Source of the DNA: Pyrenochaeta sp. MPI-SDFR-AT-0127
Lineage: Eukaryota; Ascomycota; Dothideomycetes; Pleosporales; Cucurbitariaceae
DNA length: 64,000 nucleotides
Assembly (NCBI GenBank): GCA_020747015.1
Contig: JAGTJM010000018.1
Location: forward strand, 434,001-498,000
Direction: 5' to 3'
Under the pieces are notes generated by a model. It saw only the letters and a list, made by a program, of their open reading frames with translations. It was not told where the DNA came from and did no database searches. The position numbers and the translations under genes were made by a program. Below, in pieces: positions 46,731 to 59,574 of the stretch. The stretch's first letter is position 1. Every line of letters begins with the position of its first letter.

Positions 46731-47662
46731 TGCGAGTGATACTGTAGCTATCAGTGAGCGATTGAGAAGACTAGGAAAGTAGAGAAGAATGGAATATCGT
46801 CTGAACTAAGGTCGGACATTTGGACGGCGGAGGGGCATTCTGACTTCCGAGGTTGTTAGTGCGCGTCGGAACTACATCATCTACTCGGGTGTGTTGATGG
46901 ACTGTATTCTCGCAGGGCACTGGCAGCGGCGACGAATACATGAGAAGTCACAATGACCCGGACGTCGAGTCACAAGACGGCTGTATGTAGGAAAAAGTTG
47001 GAAAGCCACCGTCCTTGTCCCAAGCTTGGAGAGAGAGCTACAGTGCGGGGGTGTGGGCGGGCAGGCGGTTCACCACAAGGAGCAGGTTAAGCAAGGTCGC
47101 TCGACGAGCCTGGAGTAGACGGGGCAGGATACACTTGTATGCATAGGCTCGACAATGTCTGGGTTCTGCGACACCGGTTTCGCGGACTGGGACCGCCTGT
47201 GCATGACGTTTCCAATGGCGTTGAGGTGCAAACGCGGCAGGCGGTCAGGAAGGCGGAGGAGCCAGGAGGTGACGCCAAATGTTTTAGCGCGCCAGCACCC
47301 AGCGCGCTGGGGGACAACCACCAGGCGGGAGATTACTCCCTCGGCGCAAGGACCAGTCGAACGATGATCTTGATCAGCTGTATCGCGTGGCTGTTTGGAC
47401 AAGAATAATTCCGCCGACCCAGAGCGAGGCCGTTTGCACATTCCCCCCCGGCCCACTGTACCATTAATCTTCTGTGACGAGTGACACCAGCATGGCTCCT
47501 CCTATGTGAACCATGGCAGAATAACCCACCCTTCAACCAAGGAACTCCTCTTCTCCCTCACGCGATCTCGACGGGGACTCTACAGCGCCGTGAGAGCTCA
47601 CAGCGAGCCCTCAGAGCTCCCACCACCCCTCGGCCGACTCACACCTCCTCTCCAACACAGCC
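46731..47662. other. Divergent promoter region (hydrolase / PLD1)
   Basis: About 930 bp between the hydrolase start and the PLD1 start. Short frames on both strands, for example 47070..47456 (-), have no recognisable product. It is read as two promoters and leaders. Confidence 0.4.
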
Positions 47663-50600
47663 ATGGCCGACTCACCCGATTCCAACATCTCGCCCACGGC
47701 CCTCAACCCTCGATCCATATCCCCTGCGGTGGTGAATGGCAAGGAAGAGCCTCGCCGTGGGCTCTCCCCGCTGCGAGAAGGACGGAGTGCAAATGAGACA
47801 GAGGCAATCCATATCCCTTCGCCGTCAAATGGAGCGCCCAAGATAATGCGATCCGCCCCAACCGCCTCGCCCATGTCGACCAAAGAGCCCGCCGAGTTTC
47901 CCTTTCACGCACCGGCTTCTTCGGCTAACGGAAATATCGCTGAGCAAATCGATCCTCCGCTGAGGGCACCCAAGCCTTCCTCGCACATCTCCAACGGATC
48001 GACCGGATCCTACTATCCGCCCTTTGCGCCTATATCGCGACACCCTACTGGCGATGGCGAGCTTTCAGATGCCCCACGAGAACGCAAAAGCGTCCAATTT
48101 GCGCGTTCCAACACATACACTTCCGATCCTCCGCCAGCAGGATCACGGCAGCAGTCCTGGGAGGTGGAGGATGGCGAAGCCAAGGGCAAGGACAAGGACA
48201 AGCAGGCCACGTCGCTAATGGGCAAGCTGAGAGCATTGGCATCACCTATGCAAGGCCATGGACGGAGTCTGAGTGCATTTGCTGGCACCTCGTCGAACCA
48301 TGACGGCTCTCCACACGGCCAACTATCCCCAACCTCGGAGCGCGATGAGCCTCGTTATGATGCCAATGATAGCGAAGCCGATGCAGACGGGGAGTCGAGT
48401 GCTGGTGAAGGAACATCGAGAGCTCCGCGCAGGAGAAGGAGGAGCCGGCGGTGGTTTGATGGCGAAGGCGAAGGAACGCAGACCGCACCTACAACACCGA
48501 AGCAATCAACAGGAAACTCCTTCTCCCGCGACTCACCGACCATGACACCCACATCGACTCGACCGGGATTCCTGCGCCGCGGCACCATGGACGATATACC
48601 TGAGCACGAGCGCCAGGGCTACTCCGAGGATGAAGGTCGCTCCCGCATCGCCAAAGAGAGCGCGTGGACACGTGGGCTGCACAGCGCAAGGGGCTTGTCA
48701 TATGGCGGCCTGCGAAGACACGATCCTAATGCAGAAGAGGAAGGTCATGAGCGACGGCCTGGCAATCTGAGAAGCTTGACATCTTTCAAAGGCGCTACAG
48801 GCGACACGCAGTCTCCATGGCGGATGCGCAGCGAGCGGACATCGAGTCTGAGCGCTCAGAAATGGAAATCCATCAAGAACAGCCTCAAACTTTTGGGAAA
48901 TCGCGCAAAGCAGGAGCGGCAGGTGGATCATGCAAAGTCTGCTGAGCTAATGGCAGAATTGCTTGCAGGAGCTCCTGCGGCTTTATTTCTCGCAAGTATG
49001 TTTCAGCGTGATGAGCACGGTCACAAGCGCATACCGGTCCTGTTGGAGCAACTCAAGGTTACCATCACAGACACCGACAAGAACAAAGACAAGGATGGCG
49101 ACCGCCATACGGCTTTACGTGTTGAGCTGGAGTACGGAAGCGGGATGACCCGGATGAAGTGGGTCGTCTACAGGACTGTCACGGATTTTGCGAACCTGCA
49201 TCTCAAGTTCAAGATCCAGGAGAAGCAAGATGCCTTTCGTAGCCGTCCTGCTAACCGTGTAAGAGAGCTCAAAGACAAGGTTAAAGAAGGCGAGGATGCT
49301 GAAAAAGAAGAAGAGGTAGTAGAGGACCCGAGAACTAAGCTCCCTCGATTTCCTAGGAGTGTGCTACCATACCTCAGAGGCCTGCGAGGCTACGGCATAC
49401 TTGACGAGGAAGAGGAAGAAGAAGAGGACCATGCACAGGGAGGTCACGCTAGTGGACCGGATGGTGATGCGAGTGCGACTGACCGTCCATCTAGAACCAA
49501 GCGATCAAAGTCGTCCTTCCTGGGCCGCAGGAAGTCGAGCATAGGTGGAGACCAAACTCCCAACGCTATCGGCCAGCTCGCAGCCAGGCAGGGCAGTTTT
49601 GCAGGTGCAGTTGGCCAGCCATTGCAAGCTAAGCAAAACCATCACGAACGCCAACGGAAAAAGCTAGAAGCGTACATCCGAGGGCTCATGACATATCTCA
49701 TCTTTCGTCCCGATAGCAACCGATTATGCAAATTCCTGGAGCTTTCTGCTCTCGGAGTGAGATTGGCGGCTGAGGGTGGATACCATGGGAAAGAGGGCTA
49801 CATGATGATCAAATCCTCGAAAGGTGTCGATAACAGGAAAGGCTGGACGCGAATGTCTATGATGAATCGTCACTGGCCTAAATGGTTCCTTGTGAGGCAT
49901 AGCTACGTTGTCTGCGTGGATTCGCCAGAAGAGATGAATGTCTACGATGTTTTCTTGGTCGACGCCGACTTTGACTTGGAGTCAAAGTCCGGCAAGCTGA
50001 GGGATAAGAAGGCTAGGGACATCGCAAGCGAAGCCAAGGCTTCAGCAACCGGACATCATCAGCTAAAACTCGTCAACTCTGAACGCAAGATGAAATTGCT
50101 TGCCAGGAATGACAAGATGCTAATGCAGTTTGAGGAGTCGATTAGATTCATGTCACAAAATACAGTATGGTCCCAACGCCAGCGATTTGATAGCTTCGCG
50201 CCTGTTCGCAAGAAGATCTACGCACAATGGCTCGTTGATGGCCGAGACTACATGTGGAACGTTTCACGAGCGATCAACATGGCTCGCGATGTCATTTACA
50301 TCCACGATTGGTGGCTCAGTCCAGAATTGTACCTGCGACGCCCAGCTGCTATAAGTCAGAAGTGGCGACTTGACCGGTTGCTTCAGCGGAAAGCGCAAGA
50401 GGGCGTCAAGATCTTCGTCATTATGTACCGCAATATTGGTGCTGCCATCCCAATCGATTCCGAGTACTCCAAGTTCTCATTGCTTGACCTCCATCCAAAC
50501 GTATTTGTCCAACGGTCTCCGAATCAGATTCGGCAAAACACCTTCTTCTGGTCACACCACGAAAAGATTTGCGTAATAGACCACACAGTTGCCTTCTGTG

Positions 50601-53476
50601 GAGGCGTCGACTTGTGTCTGGGTCGTTGGGATACGCCACAACACGCCGTTGTAGACGACAAACCGACTGGCTTCGAGCTGGATGACAAGCCGAAAGATGC
50701 TGATCATTGTCAGCTGTGGCCAGGCAAGGACTATTCCAATCCTCGCGTACAAGACTTCTTCAACCTGGATAAACCATATGAAGAAATGTATGACCGGACG
50801 AAGGTACCCAGGATGCCGTGGCATGATATCGGCATGCAGATTGTTGGCCAACCGGCCCGTGATTTGACACGCCATTTCGTGCAGCGGTGGAATTATCTCC
50901 TTCGGCAACGCAAGCCTTCTCGACCGACACCCTTCCTTTTGCCGCCACCAGACTTCAACCCCGCCGACATTGAGGCTCTGGGACTAGATGGAACGTGTGA
51001 GGTACAGATCTTGCGCTCCGCTTGTGCGTGGTCGCTGGGTACCCCCAACAAAGTCGAGCATAGTATCATGAATGCTTACGTACAAATGATTGCGACTTCT
51101 GAGCACTTCGTCTACATTGAGAATCAGTTCTACATCAGTAGTAGCGAGGTGCTGGGTACAAAGATTGAGAACAAGATCAATGATGCAATCGTCGACCGAA
51201 TAAAGCGGGCTCACGCAAACGATGAAGACTGGAGAGCATGCATCATGCTGCCTCTCATGCCAGGATATCAGAACACAGTCGACGAACAAGAAGGAAGTAG
51301 TGTCCGCCTGATTATGATGTGCCAGTACCGCAGTATCTGCCGTGGGGAGTCTTCCATCTTCGGGCGCTTGCGAGCAGCTGGCATCGAACCAGAGGATTAC
51401 ATCCAGTTCTATGCGTTGAGATCATGGGGAGAGATTGGCCCCAACAAGATGGTCGTTACGGAGCAGCTCTACATTCACGCCAAGGTTATGGTTGTTGACG
51501 ATCGGGTTGCCATCATTGGGTCGGCGAATATCAACGAGCGGTCTATGCTGGGTTCGCGAGACTCGGAGGTGGCCGCTATCATCCGCGATACGGAAGTACT
51601 CGATTCATATATGGCTGGACAACCTTACAAAGTCGGCAAATTCCCTCACACGTTACGGATGAGGCTTATGCGCGAGCATCTTGGCATCGACACCGACTGC
51701 ATCTCCGATGAAGATCTCGCGAGTCAAATGTCGGATGCTGATAGTACCGCGTTCCACACCGAGTCGTCAGCGCCTTCATCGCCCACTGCTCAACGAGCCA
51801 CTGAGCAGAAGCTGGAGGAGAACAACCACAGACTGCAAGATGACCTAATAGCTCGTGCCGAGAGGTTACACAGTTTTAATCATGACTTTGACTGGGCACA
51901 GGACAACAATCCACATCTAAAGAGCAACAAGAAGCCATCATCAGATGTCCGCGTTCAGAACAACACTGCTCACACCAAAGATGTTCGTGGCGAGGGTGCA
52001 GACCACATGCTCGAGGTCGAGAACCGGCGGCCAAGCGTCTCTTACGGCCGAGATTCCTACATTGACGAGCATGGCCACGAGCGCCTTGTCACTGATATCG
52101 CAGCTGAAGGTTTATCGTCGACCCCAAAAAAGAACCCAACGACCAGGACACGTGGTCGCAGCAATACCACTGGCACCAGGAGTAGCGCGCTGAGCAGTCA
52201 ACCAGATGGCCACGGCTATGCAGGCCTCCCACCTCCTCGACTACCTCGCATGGACACGTCGAAACTTGGCCTTACACAACTCAGTCAGCTACCAGCCCTT
52301 CCTGTATCTGATGACACTGATATAGGTGGGCCCCCTCTCCAGCGCACATTCAGCTACGCATCATCGTCAGTCATCAACCCTCTTCTCGCTGAAATGCGTC
52401 GTCCTGTTGTCACAGAAGACTGCATGCGTGACCCGATCAACGATTCTTTCTTCCTTGATACTTGGCATCAAGTTGCTGAAAACAACACCAAAATTTTCCG
52501 CCAAGTCTTTCGTTGTATGCCTGATAACGAAGTCAAAACCTGGAAAGAATACCAAGAATACGCGGCGTTTGCGGAGAGGTTCACCAAGGCTCAAGGTGGA
52601 GATAAGAGCCAGCAGCATAGGGGGCAAGATGCGCCTGGCAAGACCGGGCCGCCAGGCGCAGGAATGACTGACAAGATGACATCAGCTGCTGGGAACGCTG
52701 GTAAACAAGTCGGTGTCCAAATCGGGGCCCTTGGGGATAAGCTCAGTGAAAAGTTGACCAATAACTCGGAAAAGACAAATGATAGTTCAACCCACCATTC
52801 CCGCATTGGTGGCGTAGAGCAATGGGCCGAAGACCAAGAACAGCGTATTCAGAGCCAGAGCCCACCATCTTCTCGTGGCCTGAAAGTCGAAACGAACTCT
52901 GGTTCGACGCTAAATGAGAAGACCAACTTGCACGAGCCAGCCGAGGACTCGATCGTTAGTCCTATGAATGCCGAGTTACCCGGCAAGACATTTACCTTCC
53001 CTCCTCCACCACCCATTCCTGATACCGAACGGCTAGACTTTGCAGGCCAGCCGCCCAACACAGCATCTTCATCCAGCGCCACCCGTAATCGCCAAGTAAC
53101 CATCTCTGAGCCCCTCGCCGGACAACACCCCAACTCTTCCCATCCACATCGCACGCCCACCAAGCGTTCAAGACGCAGAGCGACTACCAAATCGAGCACC
53201 CGACAGTTCCACGCAAGTGATGTAGATGTCATGCTCGGTAAGGAAGACTCGCGAGAGTTGCTTAGTTTGGTCCAAGGCCATTTGGTTATCTGGCCATATG
53301 AGTGGTTGGAGAGCGAGGAGAGAGGAGGTGGATGGTTGTATAATGTTGATCAGATTGCGCCATTGGAGATTTAGTAAGTAATATCCCCTTGCTTTTTCCT
53401 TCTTTCCCCCTTGGAACCTCGATAACAACCTTTGACCAAAAGAGGAATATCTACTAACAATTGCCACAGCAATTAA
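47663..53476 (+). CDS. SPO14: Phospholipase D (PX-PH type, PLD1/SPO14)
   Basis: Two exons: 47663..53373 and a seven-base terminal exon 53470..53476, giving about 1905 aa. It hydrolyses phosphatidylcholine to phosphatidic acid and choline. The first ~440 residues are disordered. A PX domain (from IPVLLEQLKVTITD, about residue 453) contains an inserted acidic loop. A PH domain spans about 715-840 (RMSMMNRHWPKWFLVRHSYV). Two HKD motifs give the catalytic core: HHEKICVIDHTVAFCGG near 965 and YIHAKVMVVDDRVAIIGSAN near 1270. A long Ser-rich region precedes the conserved C-terminal tail (LSLVQGHLVIWPYEWLESEE). The frame ends in-frame at 53372, but a GTAAGT donor straddles that stop. A TACTAAC-type branch site before the 53469 acceptor supports the final tiny exon, ending the protein in EIYN. 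Confidence 0.95.
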
Positions 53477-54226
53477 TCCATTGATCGAATGTCTCGTGGC
53501 CAACTTTTCCAAAAGAAAATAGAAGTCCGAGTGTGCTGTTCATGTATGTTCGTGCGTGTGTGTGTGCATCCTCTTGAGCGCCTTCCCATCATTTCACAGG
53601 CTATAGAATGTTTTTTCTCATGGTACAGGCGCTCTCTTCCTTTTGCATCTCGAGGGTTTCTTGAAAGCATTCTACTGGCGTTTTTCTGTCATTGCTTTGC
53701 TGCATTTTGTGAATCGTTCCCCCGCCCCATTTATTGTCACATTTACCTGTAGAATTGCATAATCAGATTCTTAGGAGGATAGTGGATGTTGTGTTTGAAT
53801 ATCTATTACTTATATTCCGCTTCCTCGGAGAAAAGTGCAGTGATGGTGTGCTCAAGTCTTGGTTCTTCGTTTCGAAATTCCGTGAGTCGTGTAGGCTTTT
53901 CTTTGCTGACATGGCTGGATTTGCCAACGCATAGCCCTTTTCATGAAGGAGAAAATTTACTAAGATGTCTCATGGTTGTCCTCATAGCTCTCTTCCCGGT
54001 GTTTCCAAGGATCACTTTTAGCCCTTTTTTATCACCATCACGCTCAAACTTTGCCATATCTCAGGCGCATTTGCTCTGACTGGCAATTAATGAAACATAT
54101 ATTTGATCTACGTTTCTTTACCAAAGCCCAGTAATATTAAGCGCAGTGTGCCTCCCCAAACGCCGTGGGAAATGTCATGCCATCATCAAAATAGCCTCAA
54201 GATTCCGGAAAACGTCTGCTCGAGAA
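53477..54226. other. Convergent 3' intergenic region (PLD1 / transporter)
   Basis: About 750 bp between two convergent stop codons, T-rich on the plus strand. It is interpreted as 3' UTRs; no gene was recognised. Confidence 0.45.
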
Positions 54227-56884
54227 TTAATTCGCGCGCCCAGCACCCCTAGCAAGTCTCCTCACACTGCCACTGTCGATGCTATCAGGGCTTCCAATCC
54301 TCCTGTCTCGGTCCATGTCGTCACTGACACCATCAATGATATACCTCTCCCGGCCGCCCCTGGTGCGGACAACGCGCTCTCCACCGATACGACCAGGATA
54401 AGTTACTGTGTTTTGAAGGTCTTCGTGCTGGGGGGCAGAGTAAGAGTGGTAGGATGCATTATCATAGCCTGAGAAGTGTGCATACTCTTCATCGGAGAAC
54501 AGAGAGAGATTGGAGAAGGTAGATGGCCTAATGAAAGATCGTTGGGTCTCACTAGTGCCGGGCCGACTTCTTCCGCGGTTCAGTGATGGAGTCCTGGAGT
54601 GGAGGGAAGGCGGGATTGGAGCGAGGTCTCTTGTCCACCAATCTTGATGCAACGAGTGGTAGGATTCCACGCTGTTACTCCGCGTCATGCGGGAGCTGGG
54701 TGGCAGCGCCACCGTGTGCGCTGTATGATCAAACACTGGTGTTCCGCGGCGATCTCTATATGTAGATTCGAGCATGGTCTGGCTGTTCTTCTTTCGAAGC
54801 CTCTTCGGCTTGTAACTGAACTCGCTCTCGATGGTCGTAGTGACTGTGTTTGAGTGAGATAATGGAGGCGGAGAAGGAGTGAGTCTGGGATCGATGGGGG
54901 ACTCAGAACGCCCACGGTGGTGTCGAGTCGATTTAGTATATGGATCCATGCCGCTAGAGTATGAACCCAGTTCTCCCTTCTCACCTAAACCATATCTCGC
55001 CCTTCCCTTTCGTTTTCCATAACTGACGCTTCCACTTCTACTCCCACTGCCACTACTCAACATGCTGTCCATAAGTCTCTTATGCCAGCTACTATTAGCA
55101 TAATCAAAAGCTTTCTCGCCCCTTTCACCGAACCACAAAGGTTCACTCTTGCTGATTTTTACGGCATTCAGCCACGGGTTTCCCGGAGCATCATTTGCTA
55201 ATTGGAAGATGACATCGACTTCTTCAAGCGAGCGGAATGCAGTTTCAGGGTAAAAGAAGTACACGAGAGGTATAATGGCAAAATTACTGGCGGCAAGGAT
55301 AATCCAAGTGTGGTAGGATATGCGTTGGAAGGCTATAGGAGTTATGAAGACGATGCTGGTGACGAGATGTTAGCTTGATCACTACAACGGAAAGAAACGA
55401 AATGGCAGATTGAGGAACTTACGCAAAATTCAACATCCAGTTTGCACAAGAACTAAGCGCATTAGCTGGCCCACGAACCCGCAACGGAACGATTTCAACT
55501 TGATATAGCCAAGCCATGCCCTGCCATCCAATGGCAAAGAACATAGAGAAGCCGAAGAGAAATACAGCACTCGCAATCCGCGCAGCATTGCTAGCTTGCT
55601 CGTACCATAGGTACTGAAGGATGGTCAAGAGCACCATACAACCTGACATCCCCGCCGCACCAAATAGCATCAAGCTTCGCCTACCCCAGAATCGATCAAT
55701 ACCAACAACGGTAACGAAACTAGCGAGGAAGTAGGTAGTGGCAGAGCAGGAAGCTAGGAGCCTTGAGAGCCATGCGGAATACGACATGCGGGTGAGGAGT
55801 ATCCAAGAGAGGTATTGGAGGACGAGATTGATGCCAGTTCCTTGCTGGAAGACTTGAACAAAGTTCGCGAGGACAACGCGATGAAAGCTCCTGCGCTCCT
55901 TGTTTGAGAACATGGAGGCAGTAGTACCCTGCGCCATTGTCAATATAGCATCTTTGATCTGCAAGAATTCATCTCTGATCTCAAAGTCATCCACATCAGA
56001 ATCGTTCAGCGCGGCAAGCACAGTGAGCGCTTCTTGTTCTCTTCCCGTCAAGATCAGCCATCTTGGAGACTCTGGGAGAATAAATAGCAGTGCAACGGCT
56101 GGCAAGGCGAAGACGACTTGGCATGCAATGGGGACTCGCCATGCTGCTGATGAGCCGCTGATGTAGGCCAGACCAAATACGAGCCAGTATGAGAGAGCTA
56201 GGCCGAAAGACACGAAGGCTCCTGCACTAATCATAAGAATAGTGCCTTTGCGGTGAGACTTTACGCATTCTGCTTGGTACGCGGGCGCCGTAGAGGTGTT
56301 GAAGCCGTTCCCTGTGTCCACACGGTCAGCGTACATGGAAACTGCTGTTGAGAACAATCAAGTCTTACCAAAGCCAGCAATCGCTCGCCCAACAATGAAT
56401 TGAGTCAGGCTGTACGATGAAGTCTGGATGGTCTCGCCAATGACCCACAAGGTAAGACCTAACAGCAGCGTTCGACGCCGCCCAAGGAGGTCACCGATGA
56501 ATATGGCGAGAATAGATGAGACAACACATCCAAGATTCCAAGCTCCAACCGTGAGACCTATTCATTGTTAGTACATGCAATGCCTCTTTGAAGCTTCACT
56601 CTGCATGGCTGATGCTTGCATAGCGCAGGAGTTGACATACCTGTAACCCAAGCGTTGTGAAAGGACAAAGAAGTCACGATATCGACTTCTGGGAAGTGCT
56701 CGATGAAAGGAGTAACAGTCAAGAGCCCTCCCATAACTCCTTGAGCGTAGCCATAGCACCTGAGTCATCAGTATGCTACATCTCACGATATCCATAAGAG
56801 TATAACTCACAAGAAGCACAGCCCGCAGGTTGCACTAATGGCAGTCGTCAATCGCGTACCTCTTAGGCCAAGGAACCTCACCAT
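54227..56884 (-). CDS. MFS sugar-transporter family protein with long cytoplasmic C-terminal tail
   Basis: Five exons on the minus strand (56884..56811, 56759..56641, 56557..56369, 56311..55423, 55355..54227) give about 799 aa, all in phase. It belongs to the sugar/H+ symporter branch of the major facilitator superfamily. Visible signatures: GYAQGVMGGLL in TM1, FIGDLLGRRRTLLLG, PESPRWLILTGREQEALTVL after TM6, QQGTGINLVLQY in TM7, DRFWGRRSLMLFG, and VEIVPLRVRGPANALSSCANW near TM10. Twelve helices end near VYFFYPET (about 462). A further ~337 residues follow, Ser/Arg-rich and disordered, far longer than in ordinary hexose transporters (about 500-550 aa). This recalls glucose sensors of the Snf3/Rgt2 type, though no family-specific repeat is seen. 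The substrate is unknown. Confidence 0.9.
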
Positions 56885-57528
56885 TGCTAAAGGCACAATG
56901 ACTTCGCGTTACAAAAATTGAACAATTCAACCAGTTGCAGTTGTAATAAATCTCCCCACGCTCCCTCTTGAAGGCCCCGAAAATTGCCATGGTTTCGGTC
57001 CCCACCCGGCGCTGGTGCTAATATTGCCATTCTTCCAACGTCATGATAGGCTAGCAGGGAGGAGCAGGCGGGCTTGCTTGTGGGTTACGAAAGTATCGAT
57101 GCCACCATACTCGAAGAAGCATGACTGACAGTTTAGTAAAGCGGTTTGACCGTTTGATGTCAGGTACACGGGGCGGGAAAAGACCCGAGCCGACGATGCT
57201 ATTGGGCATGCTGATGTCATTGACTTTACCGCGGATCAACATTGCAGAAGATGCACAGTTGTTGATTACGGTTGCGGACATTCAATTGGATGAAAGTGGC
57301 TCCACCGGAGGCGGGAACGAGAAGCGCGGCTCACACTACATGAGGAAAGTTTGGGGCCGTTGGTCCAAATGTCGGAATCCCAGGCCGACGAATCATTGAT
57401 GTCGAGCCCTTGTCGGAACGGCTTCTGCTTTACATGGAAAACAATGTCAAGCTTTAGATACTGCGCAAGTGCATGTTCGTAGACTTTTGAATAAATTGTT
57501 GAGGAGTGGAGGCTTGGGTATCATTGTG
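56885..57528. other. Transporter promoter / GUF1 3' region
   Basis: About 640 bp between the transporter start and the GUF1 stop, both genes on the minus strand. A small plus-strand frame at 57121..57399 has no domain or splice support. Confidence 0.4.
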
Positions 57529-59574
57529 CTATTTGGCCAAAAACTTCTGGAACGCCTCCTGCTCAATAACCACGCTACCAACAGCTCTCAGTTTCTTCCG
57601 TCCCTCCTTCTGCTTTTCGAGTAACTTCCGTCGTCTACTGAGATCGCTGGCATGTAGTTTCGCTAAAACATCCTTGCGGTACGGTTTGATCGTCGCCCTT
57701 GCCACTATACGCCTTCCAGCAGCAGCTTGAATTATGACTTCAAACATTTGTCGCTCGACGTGCTCCTTGAACTTCTCAACCCAGGTACGACCCACCTTTT
57801 CGACTTGTGAGGTATGTAGGACGCGCGATACTGCATCGACGGGTTGGCCATTAACGAGAAGGTTCAGCTTTATAATGGAAGATTTACGAAAGCCGGCATC
57901 CTCGTAATCGAGAGACGCATAACCTTTCGTGGCGCCTTTTAGTTTGCCGAAGAAGTCGTCCACCAGATGTGACAGGGGAATGTCATATTTGAGAATAACT
58001 TGAGTTGCAGTGAAGAATGTGAGCTCTTTCTGGTCGCCACGATTTGACTCACACAGCTTGATAACTTCGCCAAGATATTCATCAGGCAGGGTAATGGTCG
58101 CCGACACGTATGGCTCATGCACTTCTTGAACCTTAAAATGTGCCTGATCTTGATCAGGAAAGTCATTGGGATTTGTGATGATAGACTCTGTGCCGTCTTT
58201 CCACTTGACTTTGAAAGGGACGGATGGCGGTGTGATGATAATGTTCGCTCCATGCTCTTGACGTAGACGGTCCTCGAAGACGGAACAGTGCAAGGTCCCT
58301 AGGAAGCCTAAACGCCAGCCAGCGCCCAATGCATCGGAAGACTCCTTCTGCAACGTAACGCTACGGTCGTTGAGGATGATCTGCTCAATGCTGTCCTCGA
58401 GATGTTCGTGGTTGTCTTGGTCCGTGGGGAAGGCGGCGACGAAAACCATGCTCTTAGGCTCCTCGAAGCCAGGATACGGCTCTACAAGCTTCTCAGAGCC
58501 AAGCGTAGTGTATGTGTCACCGACTTTTGCCTCTTGCGACTTCTTCATGCCTGGATTGAAGTGAATGTAGCCAACCTGGCCGGCTTTGAGCGCTGTTTGT
58601 GGTGTCTGATCTGGGTACATGATGCCTACTTCTCCCACGATGTACTTCAAGCCGGTGGCAAACGAGCGTATCGTGTCGCCAGGCCGCACCTGTCCATCGA
58701 AGATGCGAACTAGCAGGATCACACCCTTGTATACATCGTACCACGAGTCGACGAGCAGCATGCGGAGGGGCTTGCTGAGATCGCCGACTGGGGCGGGGAT
58801 TTGCTCTACAACCGTCGGGAGAAGCGATGCCACATTCAGGCCGGTCTTCGCAGAGACGAGCACGGCGGCATCGGGGTCGAGCTCAAAGGTGTCCCGCATC
58901 TGCTCGAGAACCCGTGGCGAGTCAGCATGTGGGAGGTCGACTTTGTTCAGAACTGGGACGAGTGTCAAGCCCTGTGAGAAGGCGAGGTAGAAGTTGGCAA
59001 CTGTCTGCGCCTGCACGCCCTGACTAGCATCCACGAGCAGCAGCGCACCGCCGCAGCTGGCATAGCTCCGCGATACCTCCGCGCGAAAGTCGACATGGCC
59101 AGGCGTGTCCACTAGATGCAGTAGATAGTCTTTGCCCTCGTGGTTGTATATCATGGTGCAAGTCTGGGCCTTGACAGTGATGCCACGCTCCCTCTCTACA
59201 TCCAGCTTGTCGAGGATCTGCTTGTTGCCACCAGGCTCGATGGTCCCGGTGAGTTCCAGCAGGCGGTCCGACAGCGTCGACTTGCCATGGTCGACATGAG
59301 CTACGATGCAGAAGTTGCGATAGCGTTCGATGGGGATGTCGGCGATGCGCTTCTCAAGGTCGGATTGGGGGCGGAAGGCTTGCGCATAGCTTCTGGCGAG
59401 TGGTGGCAGTCGTTCAAGGCTGCCAAAGGCGCGAGGGAAGCCATTGGGGCGGGCAGAGTGCGTCCGCCAGCCCTGCAGGAGGCTGCTCGCGGTCCGGACG
59501 CATGATCGCATGAGTGGGCATGAGATCGATGAAGGAATGGCTGCTGGTCGTACAGATGAGTGCGCGCTCAGCAA
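57529..59574 (-). CDS. GUF1: Mitochondrial translation factor GUF1 (EF4/LepA GTPase)
   Basis: A single-exon frame of 681 aa, the usual size for fungal Guf1. It is a ribosome-dependent GTPase of the LepA/EF4 family that supports mitochondrial translation under stress. The N-terminal ~75 residues are Ser/Arg/Ala-rich with few acids, fitting a mitochondrial presequence (SVRPAAIPSSISC). G-domain motifs: AHVDHGKSTLSDRLLELTG (G1), ERERGITVKAQT (G2), VDTPGHVDFRAEVSRSYAS (G3) and NKVDLPHAD (G4). Domains II and III follow, then the LepA-specific C-terminal domain rich in Lys/Arg (YRKDVLAKL; RRRKLLEKQKEGRKKL) and ending in EAFQKFLAK. It is transcribed divergently from MAD2, with 319 bp between start codons. 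The start at 59574 gives a full targeting sequence. Confidence 0.95.
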   Translation of the reverse strand: MLSAHSSVRPAAIPSSISCPLMRSCVRTASSLLQGWRTHSARPNGFPRAFGSLERLPPLARSYAQAFRPQSDLEKRIADIPIERYRNFCIVAHVDHGKSTLSDRLLELTGTIEPGGNKQILDKLDVERERGITVKAQTCTMIYNHEGKDYLLHLVDTPGHVDFRAEVSRSYASCGGALLLVDASQGVQAQTVANFYLAFSQGLTLVPVLNKVDLPHADSPRVLEQMRDTFELDPDAAVLVSAKTGLNVASLLPTVVEQIPAPVGDLSKPLRMLLVDSWYDVYKGVILLVRIFDGQVRPGDTIRSFATGLKYIVGEVGIMYPDQTPQTALKAGQVGYIHFNPGMKKSQEAKVGDTYTTLGSEKLVEPYPGFEEPKSMVFVAAFPTDQDNHEHLEDSIEQIILNDRSVTLQKESSDALGAGWRLGFLGTLHCSVFEDRLRQEHGANIIITPPSVPFKVKWKDGTESIITNPNDFPDQDQAHFKVQEVHEPYVSATITLPDEYLGEVIKLCESNRGDQKELTFFTATQVILKYDIPLSHLVDDFFGKLKGATKGYASLDYEDAGFRKSSIIKLNLLVNGQPVDAVSRVLHTSQVEKVGRTWVEKFKEHVERQMFEVIIQAAAGRRIVARATIKPYRKDVLAKLHASDLSRRRKLLEKQKEGRKKLRAVGSVVIEQEAFQKFLAK

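Noticed and set aside
47070..47456. Minus-strand frame in the hydrolase/PLD1 divergent region
   Set aside because: Overlaps other chance frames on both strands; no domain or splice support, and it lies in the shared promoter.
54146..54472. Plus-strand frame over the 3' end of the transporter gene
   Set aside because: It is the antisense shadow of the transporter tail, which has clear coding continuity.
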